A stretch of DNA of 5,403 nt from Thaumarchaeota archaeon S13 (GTDB lineage: Archaea; Thermoproteota; Nitrososphaeria; Nitrososphaerales; Nitrosopumilaceae), in contig RHFA01000179.1 in assembly GCA_003724275.1 (NCBI GenBank), positions 1 to 5,403 on the forward strand, read 5' to 3'. Made by a program: the position numbers and the translations under genes. Positions 1 to 4,770 of this stretch are shown one piece after another. The notes under the pieces were generated by a model that was not told where the DNA came from, searched no databases, and saw nothing but the letters and a program-made list of their open reading frames with translations. How positions within the stretch are numbered: position 1 is the first letter of the stretch; every line of letters begins with the position of its first letter.

Positions 1-13
1 GCGCGGCGGCGCC

Positions 14-50
14 GGGAACGCATCTTGCCGCCATGCCGGCAGGCGTTCCC
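14..50. repeat. Long imperfect inverted repeat
   Basis: The outer arms GGGAACGC (14-21) and GCGTTCCC (43-50) pair perfectly over 8 bp. The inner arms TGCCG (26-30) and CGGCA (37-41) add 5 bp around a 6-base loop. The internal loop is 4 bases on one side and 1 on the other. No T run follows, so it is not a classic terminator. It could be the 3' structure of an upstream transcript, part of a small RNA, or the end of a small repeat element. The pairing is seen directly; the role is unknown. Confidence 0.5.
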
Positions 51-124
51 CCCATGGCGGCCCTGCCGCCCCCAATCCCGGGCAACTGCCGCCGCGGCGC
101 AAAAAATGGCATTATGTGCCTAGC

Positions 125-156
125 GGCGCGCCTGCGCCCAGGCGCGAGCGCCTTTT
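125..156 (+). terminator. Terminator-like hairpin with T run
   Basis: GGCGC (125-129) pairs with GCGCC (148-152). Stacked on it, GCCTG (130-134) pairs with CAGGC (139-143) around a CGCC loop, with a 4-base bulge (144-147) on the 3' side. TTTT (153-156) follows directly. The layout is that of an intrinsic terminator for plus-strand transcription coming from the left. Archaeal termination depends mainly on the T run, and four T residues is short, so the role is plausible rather than certain. Confidence 0.45.
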
Positions 157-226
157 GCAAGACCCGCCTTTCAGTGTCTGGCGACCCGGCGATCGCGGCG
201 GGGCCACGCGCGGCGCGGCGGGCCAG

Positions 227-266
227 TATATAACCGGGGCGCGCCGCCCTCCCCCAACGGTTTTAT
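227..266 (+). promoter_or_regulatory. TATA region of the phosphoglycerate kinase gene
   Basis: There are two TATA-like elements. TATATAA at 227-233 is the stronger and would place the transcript start near 253-257, giving a leader of about 35 bases before the proposed ACG start at 291; a GAGG at 277-280 could then act as ribosome binding site, 10 bases before ACG. TTTTAT at 261-266 is weaker but begins exactly 30 bases before 291, the same distance seen for three other genes in this window whose transcripts appear leaderless. Which element is used cannot be decided from sequence. Confidence 0.55.
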
Positions 267-290
267 CGCCGCGCCCGAGGCGCCGGCGCC

Positions 291-1514
291 ACGGCGGCCC
301 AGTTTCTCACAATAGACGACCTTGACCTGCACGGCCGGACCGTCTTTCTCAGGGTCGACCTAAACTGCCCCCTGGACCCGCAGACCGGCGAGATTGCCGG
401 CGCCGGCCGCATAGAGGAGGCCGCCGAGACGGTAAGGGCGCTCGAGGGGGCCAGGGTCGTCATCGCCTCGCACCAGGGCAGGGTCGGCAACTCGGACTAT
501 GCGGGAACCGCCGCGCACGCCAGGGTAATGTCGGGGATTCTCGGCCGCGAGATATCGCACGTGCAGGACGTCATTGGCGAGGCCGCCGCGGCGGCCATAC
601 CAAAGATGGCCGACGGCGACGTGCTAATGCTCGACAACCTCAGGCTGTGCGCCGAGGAGAACTATGAGTTTCCCCCCGAGGAGGCGGCGCGGACCGTCAT
701 GGTCAGGAGGCTCGCGGGCCTCTTTGAGGCGTGCGTGCTAGACTCGTTCCCGACGGCGCACAGGGCGCACCCCTCGCTCGTCGGAATGCCGCAGGCCCTT
801 CCCGCGTGCGCCGGCAGGCTAGTCGAGCGCGAGGTCGGCCGGCTAGGCGAGATAATGTCAGTCGCAAAGGCCCCGCACGTGCTCGTGCTCGGCGGCGCAA
901 AGGTCCGCGACAGGCTCGAGGCGATCAGCATGCTAGTCGAGGGCCACAGGGCCGACCACGTGCTGCTAACCGGAATGGTCGCAAGCGTGTTCTTGCGGGC
1001 CCAGGGGAGGCTCGCCGGCGAGCTCGGCATGCGCGGCGAGGCCGAGCTCGTCGCGCGCGCGCACGCGCTCATCGGCGAGCATCCGGGAACGTTCATGACG
1101 CCCGTCGACGTGGCAGTCAACGGGCCCTCGGGCCGGACAGAGGTGGACGTGCGCGAGATACCCGCAGGCTCGCCGGTCCTTGACATTGGGCGCAAGACCG
1201 TCGAGCACTATGCGAGGACCATATCTGGGGCGGGAACCGTGTTCATGTCCGGCCCTGCCGGCGCGTTTGAGCGCGAGGGGTACGGCGAGGGCACGCGCGA
1301 GCTGCTCGGCGCAGTCTGCGACTCGATGGCCACGACGGTCGTCAGCGGCGGGCACCTGAGCACGGCCCTGCGGAGGCACGGCATGGAGGGCAAGGTGGAC
1401 CACGTTAGCACGGCCGGCGGCGCGCTCGTGCAGTACATGGCCGGCAGGAGGCTGCCCATGATGGCCGCGCTGGAAGAGGCCGCGACCCGCGGCGCCGGCG
1501 CGCTTGCGAAATAG
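291..1514 (+). CDS. pgk: Phosphoglycerate kinase, archaeal type, without a canonical start codon
   Basis: Transfers phosphate between 1,3-bisphosphoglycerate and ADP (3-phosphoglycerate and ATP) in the cytoplasm; in an autotrophic thaumarchaeon it would serve mainly gluconeogenesis. Numbered from 291 the protein has 407 residues, the usual archaeal length. Visible motifs: RVDLN (21-25) and SHQGR (60-64) of the substrate-binding N-domain, LDNLR (114-118), DSF..AHR (151-158), GGAKV (201-205), TPVD (270-273), DIG..T (298-303), SGPAGAFE (320-327) and STAGGA (373-378). The frame is open from 234, after a TAA at 231, and has no ATG, GTG or TTG before 528. Starting at 528 would remove 79 residues including two substrate-binding motifs. 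ACG at 291 (then GCG GCC CAG, giving x-A-A-Q-F-L-T) fits family N-termini and promoter spacing, and it is one base from ATG. The family is near certain; the start is inferred. Confidence 0.9.
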   Translation, partial: TAAQFLTIDDLDLHGRTVFLRVDLNCPLDPQTGEIAGAGRIEEAAETVRALEGARVVIASHQGRVGNSDYAGTAAHARVMSGILGREISHVQDVIGEAAAAAIPKMADGDVLMLDNLRLCAEENYEFPPEEAARTVMVRRLAGLFEACVLDSFPTAHRAHPSLVGMPQALPACAGRLVEREVGRLGEIMSVAKAPHVLVLGGAKVRDRLEAISMLVEGHRADHVLLTGMVASVFLRAQGRLAGELGMRGEAELVARAHALIGEHPGTFMTPVDVAVNGPSGRTEVDVREIPAGSPVLDIGRKTVEHYARTISGAGTVFMSGPAGAFEREGYGEGTRELLGAVCDSMATTVVSGGHLSTALRRHGMEGKVDHVSTAGGALVQYMAGRRLPMMAALEEAATRGAGALAK

Positions 1515-1755
1515 GGGCGCCGGCGGGCTGGCTTTTGGGTGCGGGCCGTGGCGGCGGGCAGGCGCAGGCAAGCTGTGGGAGGCAGGCACTAGGCGTCATT
1601 TGTGCGGCGGCCGGCGGCATGCGGCCCCGCGCCGGGAGGGACGGGCTGCGGGCGCGCATCCTCGCAGGGGGAATATGGCCGGCGGCTAGACGCCTGCCCG
1701 CCATTGGCCCGCCTTTCCCGACGCCCGCCAGTTCTGGCCACGAAAACCGCTCGGG

Positions 1756-1775
1756 CGGCCATGGGAACATGGCCG
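1756..1775. repeat. 8-bp perfect stem with GGAA tetraloop
   Basis: CGGCCATG (1756-1763) and CATGGCCG (1768-1775) are perfect complements separated by GGAA, a GNRA tetraloop when read as plus-strand RNA. GNRA loops are a hallmark of folded RNA, so the plus strand is the more likely transcript. It lies in the gene-free stretch and could be one arm of an unannotated RNA. GC-rich DNA yields such stems by chance fairly often, so confidence in function is low although the pairing itself is plain. Confidence 0.4.
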
Positions 1776-1945
1776 GCGCGACGTTGGCCTGCGGGGTGCC
1801 GGCCAGCGCGCCCGTGGCCCAAAATCCCAGATTGTCGCCAGTCCGGCCTGCCGCATCGAGGCCTGCCCAAACGCCACGCCGGCCGTGGCCAACGCGCCAA
1901 GGGAGCCCGCAGGGCGCGCGTGGCGCGCACGGCAGCGGCGAACCC

Positions 1946-1971
1946 AAGCCCGCCCCTTTCCTCGCGGGCTT
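1946..1971 (+). repeat. 8-bp inverted repeat, terminator-like
   Basis: AAGCCCGC (1946-1953) pairs perfectly with GCGGGCTT (1964-1971) around a 10-base pyrimidine-rich loop. It stands about 30 bases before the TATA box at 2003. It could end a transcript from the upstream gene-free stretch, or be an operator-like site next to the promoter. The run of T after the stem is only three long, so a terminator reading is weak. Confidence 0.35.
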
Positions 1972-2002
1972 TCGCCATGGCAGCCAGAACGGTCACAACG
2001 GC

Positions 2003-2009
2003 TTAAATT
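2003..2009 (+). promoter_or_regulatory. TATA box for the short ORF and YwgA-like gene
   Basis: TTAAATT begins exactly 30 bases before the ATG at 2033, the same distance as for the PLD-like gene and the DUF5678-like gene on the other strand. It is the only A/T-rich element in a very GC-rich stretch. The geometry implies a leaderless transcript starting at or next to the ATG at 2033, not at the ATG at 2159 where the conserved part of the downstream protein begins. Confidence 0.6.
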
Positions 2010-2032
2010 GTCCACGTGTGGCGCTGCTCGCA

Positions 2033-2098
2033 ATGAACGGGCCAGTTGTCGCGCAACCGCGGGAGGCAGGTGCCTCCGCCCGGAAGGCCCAACTGTAG
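2033..2098 (+). CDS. 21-residue leader ORF, in frame with the downstream gene
   Basis: The ATG at 2033 has the leaderless promoter spacing. The frame reads MNGPVVAQPREAG and on to KAQL, then stops at TAG (2096-2098). The downstream YwgA-like gene lies in the same frame, so this single amber codon is the only stop between 2033 and 2656. Three readings are possible: a leader peptide controlling the downstream gene; a longer gene whose 5' part is interrupted by a stop mutation or sequencing error; or amber readthrough. The peptide has no recognisable motif. The ATG and stop are plain; that it is translated is inferred from promoter geometry alone. Confidence 0.4.
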   Translation: MNGPVVAQPREAGASARKAQL

Positions 2099-2105
2099 CA
2101 GTTGG
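2043..2105 (+). promoter_or_regulatory. Cluster of hairpins with mutually exclusive pairing
   Basis: Within 63 bases lie GTTG/CAAC (2045-2048/2054-2057), GGAGGCA/TGCCTCC (2062-2068/2071-2077) and CCAACTG/CAGTTGG (2089-2095/2099-2105), the last enclosing only the TAG stop codon in its loop. The hexamer CAGTTG occurs twice (2043-2048 and 2099-2104), and both copies can pair with CAACTG (2090-2095), so two alternative folds compete. That is the general logic of attenuators and leader switches. No T run follows, so any effect would more likely be on translation. Function is inference. Confidence 0.35.
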
Positions 2106-2158
2106 CTCCTCCCCTGGCCAGTCACGAGGCAGCGCTCGATCCTGCGCGCGGCAGGCCA

Positions 2159-2656
2159 ATGCCACATGGAAGCAAGGAGGCTGACGGCAACATTGCCCCG
2201 TTCCTGAGGCTCCTGTGTGACCATGGCCTCATAAACTGCAAAACAAACCCAAACGACTCTACGCTGGACACGAGGATAAAGGCACAAAAGCTAGTGTACA
2301 TGGCGCAGTGCAGGTTTGGCCTGGAGTTTCGATATTCCCACAGCCTGCACCTGCACGGCCCGTATTCTATTGAGCTAGCAAACGACTATTTTAGGATACG
2401 CGACATATGCGACATGCCGAGCGGCGGGCTTGAAGGATGGGCCAAAAAGGAAGACTTTCTAAAATTTGCGAAAGGCCACAACGACGTGAGATGGCTAGAG
2501 ATCGCAACAACGTTGATTTTTACGCTCGAAGCGTACATGAAAGGCAGTCGTGGCAGGCTGCTGGAACGCGTGCAAGAGATCAAGCGCGACTTTTCGAAAG
2601 AGTATGTCGAGCAGGTATATGCAGACCTGGTCAGCTCTGGCCTTATTGCCGAGTAG
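2159..2656 (+). CDS. YwgA/Panacea-like small protein
   Basis: From ATG 2159 the protein has 165 residues. The core, RIKAQKLVYMAQ (39-50) followed by a HLHGPYSIELAND stretch (64-76), matches the pattern 'KLQKLVYLAQ ... YLHGPYS.EL' of YwgA-like proteins (COG3432) and resembles the Panacea (DUF4065/SocA) antitoxin fold. Members occur near phage and toxin-antitoxin genes; no biochemical role is certain. No Shine-Dalgarno motif precedes 2159 and no TATA box lies 30 bases before it. The only good promoter points to ATG 2033 in the same frame, beyond a TAG. TTG at 2102 is a further possible start. The gene is visibly less GC-rich than pgk, which hints at transfer. It converges with the protease gene. 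The family call is from memory of the pattern; that it is a real gene is fairly sure. Confidence 0.6.
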   Translation: MPHGSKEADGNIAPFLRLLCDHGLINCKTNPNDSTLDTRIKAQKLVYMAQCRFGLEFRYSHSLHLHGPYSIELANDYFRIRDICDMPSGGLEGWAKKEDFLKFAKGHNDVRWLEIATTLIFTLEAYMKGSRGRLLERVQEIKRDFSKEYVEQVYADLVSSGLIAE

Positions 2657-2682
2657 TCACGAAATCCTTTATCTGGGTTTTT
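2657..2682 (+). terminator. T-run terminator after the YwgA-like gene
   Basis: A run of five T (2678-2682) begins 22 bases after the stop codon, in the stretch GGGTTTTTGTT. Archaeal RNA polymerase stops at T runs on the non-template strand without needing a hairpin, so this is a reasonable end point for the plus-strand transcript. Confidence 0.4.
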
Positions 2683-2760
2683 GTTACGGTTGCAGTTACC
2701 TCGCTTGCAGCGCTGTTCGCACGGCAAGACGTTAGCCAGGGCTCAGAGTGTGCTGTTGTC

Positions 2761-2785
2761 GTGGCCACGATATTCCCGTGGCCGC
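2761..2785. terminator. Hairpin between convergent genes
   Basis: GGCCACG (2763-2769) and CGTGGCC (2777-2783) form a perfect 7-bp stem around a 7-base A/T-rich loop. A G-C pair (2761/2785) and a G-T pair (2762/2784) extend it to 9 bp. It stands between the YwgA-like gene (plus) and the end of the protease gene (minus), as expected for a shared, bidirectional termination or processing structure. No T run is attached on either side. Confidence 0.45.
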
Positions 2786-2800
2786 CGGCAGAGCCCACGC

Positions 2801-3199
2801 TCACTCTTCCAGCCATCCTGTCCCTTCCCTCCAGTCCAGCGTCACCCTAAAGTGCCGCAGTATGTCGCGCCCCAGCACCGCGTCAACGCGCATGCCGTTC
2901 ACGGTGGGTCGGACGTCAAGCGCGTACACTGTTCCGCTTCCCGCCTTTGTGCCCACGACAATCACGCCGCGGTAGCATCTTGCGTCAATTTTCCTGTGGC
3001 CTTTTCCGTGGATGCACATGAACTTGTTTTCGGAACCTTTGTACTTTAGTTTCGCGCGCTCACAGGCCGTTTCTGACAAAAAGCTCACCGAAGAGCCAGA
3101 GTCTATGACGCCCAAAAGGTCGAGCTTGTTTGCGCCACCAAGCTTGCACTCTACAAAAAACGTGTCCCCGCGCATTTTAAGGGGCATGGCCATCACCAT
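2801..3199 (-). CDS. Retropepsin-like (clan AA) aspartic protease
   Basis: A 132-residue cytosolic single-domain protein with the two hallmarks of retropepsin-like proteases, which act as dimers: an IDSGSSVSFLS motif carrying the catalytic Asp of the D-S/T-G-S/A type (residues 32-42 from the first Met), and near the C-terminus VDAVLGRDIL (105-114), equivalent to the hydrophobic-hydrophobic-Gly-R-D/N segment that props up the active site. About 130 residues is normal for one retropepsin monomer. No signal peptide or membrane segment is seen. Three ATG codons (3199, 3193, 3187) are possible starts: GAGGAG at 3216-3211 lies 11 bases before 3199, while the ATG at 3193 overlaps the upstream stop as TGATG. 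Either way it is translationally coupled to the DUF5678-like gene. The natural substrate is unknown; the coupled gene product is a natural suspect. Confidence 0.8.
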   Translation of the reverse strand: MVMAMPLKMRGDTFFVECKLGGANKLDLLGVIDSGSSVSFLSETACERAKLKYKGSENKFMCIHGKGHRKIDARCYRGVIVVGTKAGSGTVYALDVRPTVNGMRVDAVLGRDILRHFRVTLDWREGTGWLEE

Positions 3200-3705
3200 C
3201 CACCGACAAACTCCTCTCGTCCAGAGATAAAGACTGCCCTGTCCGGATAGGCGGCATCGGCCTTGTTGACGACCTCGGCGCCGTCGTCGCCCACAAACAC
3301 CTCCCCCGCGCAGATGCCGATGGACTTGCCCGGGTGCCTGGCGAGCAGCTCGTCCTCGTGCGCCTCGTAAAACTCGCGCTGCCTCGCGATATCCGCCTCA
3401 AAGGCCTCGTCAACTGCCGCCACGTGTCTTTCCTCCTCTCCGGCGTCCTGCCCCTCCCCCGGCTCTGGATAGCGCATGCGCAAAAAGAAGGGCCGCCCTG
3501 GGTGCGCCGCCTCTGCCCTTGACACGGCCTCGTCGTCAGTGTCCCCCACAAATACCTCGTCGCCGCAGACTGCGATGAACTTGCCGGGGTGCCTGGCTAG
3601 CAGCTCGTCCTTGCGGCTCTCAAAGATGTTCTCCTGCCTGGCGAGATCCTCCCCGGGCGCGGCCCTGACCTCCGCACTAGCACCGTGCCCCCCCTGCGCC
3701 GCCAT
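3193..3705 (-). CDS. Protein with two DUF5678-like repeats
   Basis: From ATG 3705 the protein has 170 residues and is made of two copies of a module of about 57 residues (22-78 and 107-163), joined by an acidic linker (80-106). Each copy reads: short helix, DELLARHPGK, a strand, then GEVFVGD or DEVFVGD, a helix with A-x-A, and HP or YP near the end. This is the pattern of DUF5678, a small domain of unknown function. ATG 3705 was chosen over the GTG at 3723 because a TATA box (3735-3730) starts exactly 30 bases upstream, implying a leaderless mRNA. The gene overlaps the aspartic protease gene by 7 bases. The pairing suggests a partner, regulator or substrate of the protease; this is inference. 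The protein is acidic and soluble, with no membrane segments. Confidence 0.75.
   Translation of the reverse strand: MAAQGGHGASAEVRAAPGEDLARQENIFESRKDELLARHPGKFIAVCGDEVFVGDTDDEAVSRAEAAHPGRPFFLRMRYPEPGEGQDAGEEERHVAAVDEAFEADIARQREFYEAHEDELLARHPGKSIGICAGEVFVGDDGAEVVNKADAAYPDRAVFISGREEFVGGW
3324..3356. repeat. Direct repeat, copy A (second DUF5678-like module)
   Basis: This 33-base stretch matches 3579-3611 with only two differences, at an offset of 255 bases (85 codons). It encodes DELLARHPGK of the second module. The rest of the modules has diverged much more at DNA level, so the match marks either a fairly recent duplication or local gene conversion between the two modules. Confidence 0.7.
3579..3611. 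repeat. Direct repeat, copy B (first DUF5678-like module)
   Basis: Partner of 3324-3356, encoding DELLARHPGK of the first module. The two differences are both at synonymous third positions, which fits selection on the peptide as well as shared origin. Confidence 0.7.
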
Positions 3706-3729
3706 GGCGCGCGGGAGGGGCACGGGGCA

Positions 3730-3735
3730 CTTAAA
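3730..3735 (-). promoter_or_regulatory. TATA box of the DUF5678-protease operon
   Basis: On the minus strand GGG-TTTAAG begins at 3735, 30 bases before the ATG at 3705. It lies 10 bases beyond the stop codon of the PLD-like gene (TAG, 3747-3745), so the two-gene unit has its own promoter in a tight gap and is probably transcribed as a leaderless mRNA. Confidence 0.65.
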
Positions 3736-3744
3736 CCCTGGCGC

Positions 3745-4707
3745 CTAGGCGACCCTGCGTATCCTCTGCGAGCGCTCGCCGGGCACGTCGACGGCATAGC
3801 GGCCGCCGCCCAGGCGCTCTAGCCACGAGTAGAGGACCTGCACGTTGCCCGTCAGGTCGCGCCGGCTCGGGACGGGCACGTCGGTGCAGTTTTTCTGGAC
3901 CCACTCCTTGACCCTCCCAAAGTACGCCTCGGGGGCTATCATCGAGTCGACGACCCGCACGAACGGGTGCGCAAAGAACGCGCGCGCGAGCTCGGCGCGC
4001 GCGCCCTCCCTGCCGAGGCCGGCGCGTATCCCATAGCTTGCGAGGTCGTGGTATATGCAGTCGGCCGTGGTCGCGTCGCCGGACGGCTCCTCGCCGCGCG
4101 CAATCCTCTCATACCCGTCAAGGACGTCCTCGACGTCGCGCGTCATCGGCAGGGCCGAGGTCAGAAACTCGTCGCGCGGCCGCAGGGCCGGCGCGCCGCG
4201 CGGGCCGCCCCCCTCGCGCGCGGGCCGCGAGTCCAGCCACGCGGACAGCGCGGCGTGGTCGGCGTCTGTCACGAGCGTCGCGCCGGCCACGATGCGCTCG
4301 AGGTACATGCGGTCCGCCGGCGGGGCGCGGTCCACAATGATGCCCATCTCGAGGCTGCCGCCCTCGCGCATGCCGCGCTCGGAGACGTTGCCCGTGCACA
4401 GGAGGTACCCGCGCAGGCCCGCCGAGAAGACCTTGAGGTGTATGCTCCCGTGGAGGTAGAGCGCGTGGCCGCGCTCGCGGCAGTATGGCCACAGCGAGAG
4501 CTCTGACGCTCCGGACTCGAGGTCGCGCGCGTCCCACGTCGTGACTATGGAGACGCGCGAGGCGACGCCGTCGAGCAGCGCCCTGAGCGTCCCTGTGCGG
4601 ACATAGGGGACGATGACGTGGAGGGCCAGGCCCTCGCCGTCGTGCGCCCGGATGTACTCGCGCACGTGCCCAAAGAGCGGGCTGTGGACCGACCTCGGGG
4701 CGCCCAT
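3745..4707 (-). CDS. Phospholipase D-superfamily (PLD-like) protein, probable nuclease
   Basis: 320 residues. The N-terminal domain (about 5-130) has the look of PLD-superfamily nucleases: a strand VSIVTTWDARDLESGASEL (52-70), then HGSIHLKVF with the H-x-K pair H90 and K92, and LCTGNVSERG (103-112) with N107 at the place of the usual GSxN motif. There is one HxK motif, so activity would need a dimer, as in Nuc and BfiI. The GS of the family reads CT here and the Asp after HxK(x4) is Gly97, so activity is likely but not assured. The C-terminal 190 residues are unrecognised. The start at 4707 is backed by a TATA box 30 bases upstream. It stands alone as a transcription unit between the membrane protein gene and the DUF5678 gene. 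PLD-like nucleases occur in DNA repair, restriction and other defence systems. Phosphodiesterase activity on lipids is a less likely alternative. Confidence 0.72.
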   Translation of the reverse strand: MGAPRSVHSPLFGHVREYIRAHDGEGLALHVIVPYVRTGTLRALLDGVASRVSIVTTWDARDLESGASELSLWPYCRERGHALYLHGSIHLKVFSAGLRGYLLCTGNVSERGMREGGSLEMGIIVDRAPPADRMYLERIVAGATLVTDADHAALSAWLDSRPAREGGGPRGAPALRPRDEFLTSALPMTRDVEDVLDGYERIARGEEPSGDATTADCIYHDLASYGIRAGLGREGARAELARAFFAHPFVRVVDSMIAPEAYFGRVKEWVQKNCTDVPVPSRRDLTGNVQVLYSWLERLGGGRYAVDVPGERSQRIRRVA

Positions 4708-4730
4708 GGCGGGCCCGCGCGCGGGCGGGG

Positions 4731-4738
4731 GTATATCA
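4731..4738 (-). promoter_or_regulatory. TATA box of the PLD-like gene
   Basis: The minus strand reads TGATATAC, with GATATA starting at 4737, exactly 30 bases before the ATG at 4707, in an otherwise almost pure G/C stretch. It lies just after the stop of the upstream membrane protein gene (TAG, 4773-4771), so the PLD-like gene has its own promoter and a probable leaderless transcript. Confidence 0.65.
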
Positions 4739-4770
4739 CTGGTGGGCCGGCCGTCCAGGCCCCTGCCCGC

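Larger units (their letters stand above)
1..226. other. Intergenic region without a convincing gene
   Basis: The short open frames here on both strands are low-complexity Arg/Ala/Pro-rich translations typical of GC-rich noncoding DNA, and none looks like a protein family. The stretch holds two hairpins (listed separately) and ends just before the TATA region of the downstream kinase gene. A gene may end to the left of the window, which would explain the terminator-like element, but no stop codon of a recognisable gene can be placed. Confidence 0.55.
1515..2002. other. Long noncoding region, rich in inverted repeats
   Basis: Almost 490 bases separate the kinase stop from the next promoter. 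Open frames cross it on both strands, but their translations are Arg/Ala/Pro/Gly-rich, lack any recognisable motif and have no promoter at the leaderless distance. Several stems can be drawn: 1756-1775 and 1946-1971 (listed separately), GCCACG/CGTGGC at 1873-1878/1884-1889, and a longer-range pairing of GGCGCG..GTTGGCC (near 1775-1788) with GGCCAACGCGCC (near 1887-1898). It could hold a structured RNA. I saw no tRNA, SRP RNA or RNase P RNA signature. Confidence 0.5.

Noticed and set aside
163..1960. Motif CCCGCCTTTC repeated at 163, 1708 and (imperfectly) near 1949
   Set aside because: Too short and too GC-biased to separate from chance with three copies; worth only a genome-wide count.
1589..1996. 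Long minus-strand open frame across the gene-free stretch
   Set aside because: Composition is Arg/Ala/Gly/Pro-rich without motif, there is no promoter at the leaderless distance, and long stop-free frames are expected in DNA this GC-rich.
1535..2032. Plus-strand frame running into the 21-codon ORF as one longer gene
   Set aside because: No TATA box at the right distance from 1535 and no protein-like features; the promoter at 2003 falls inside it, pointing to ATG 2033 instead.
2081..2106. CCGGAAGG followed by AGCAG, resembling helix 8 of SRP RNA
   Set aside because: The spacing between GGAAG and AGCAG is too long, the asymmetric loop is absent and no UGUAAC motif of the Alu domain is found nearby.
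2659..2850. Plus-strand frame with a hydrophobic stretch (SFIWVFVTVAVTSLAALFA) like a signal peptide
   Set aside because: It has no start codon near the hydrophobic part, its upstream portion is a shadow of the YwgA-like gene and its end overlaps the protease gene antisense. A TATA-like TTTATC at 2668 has no start codon 30 bases on.
3967..4506. Long plus-strand frames opposite the PLD-like gene
   Set aside because: They are antisense shadows of a gene with clear family motifs, and their translations are Arg/Ala-rich.
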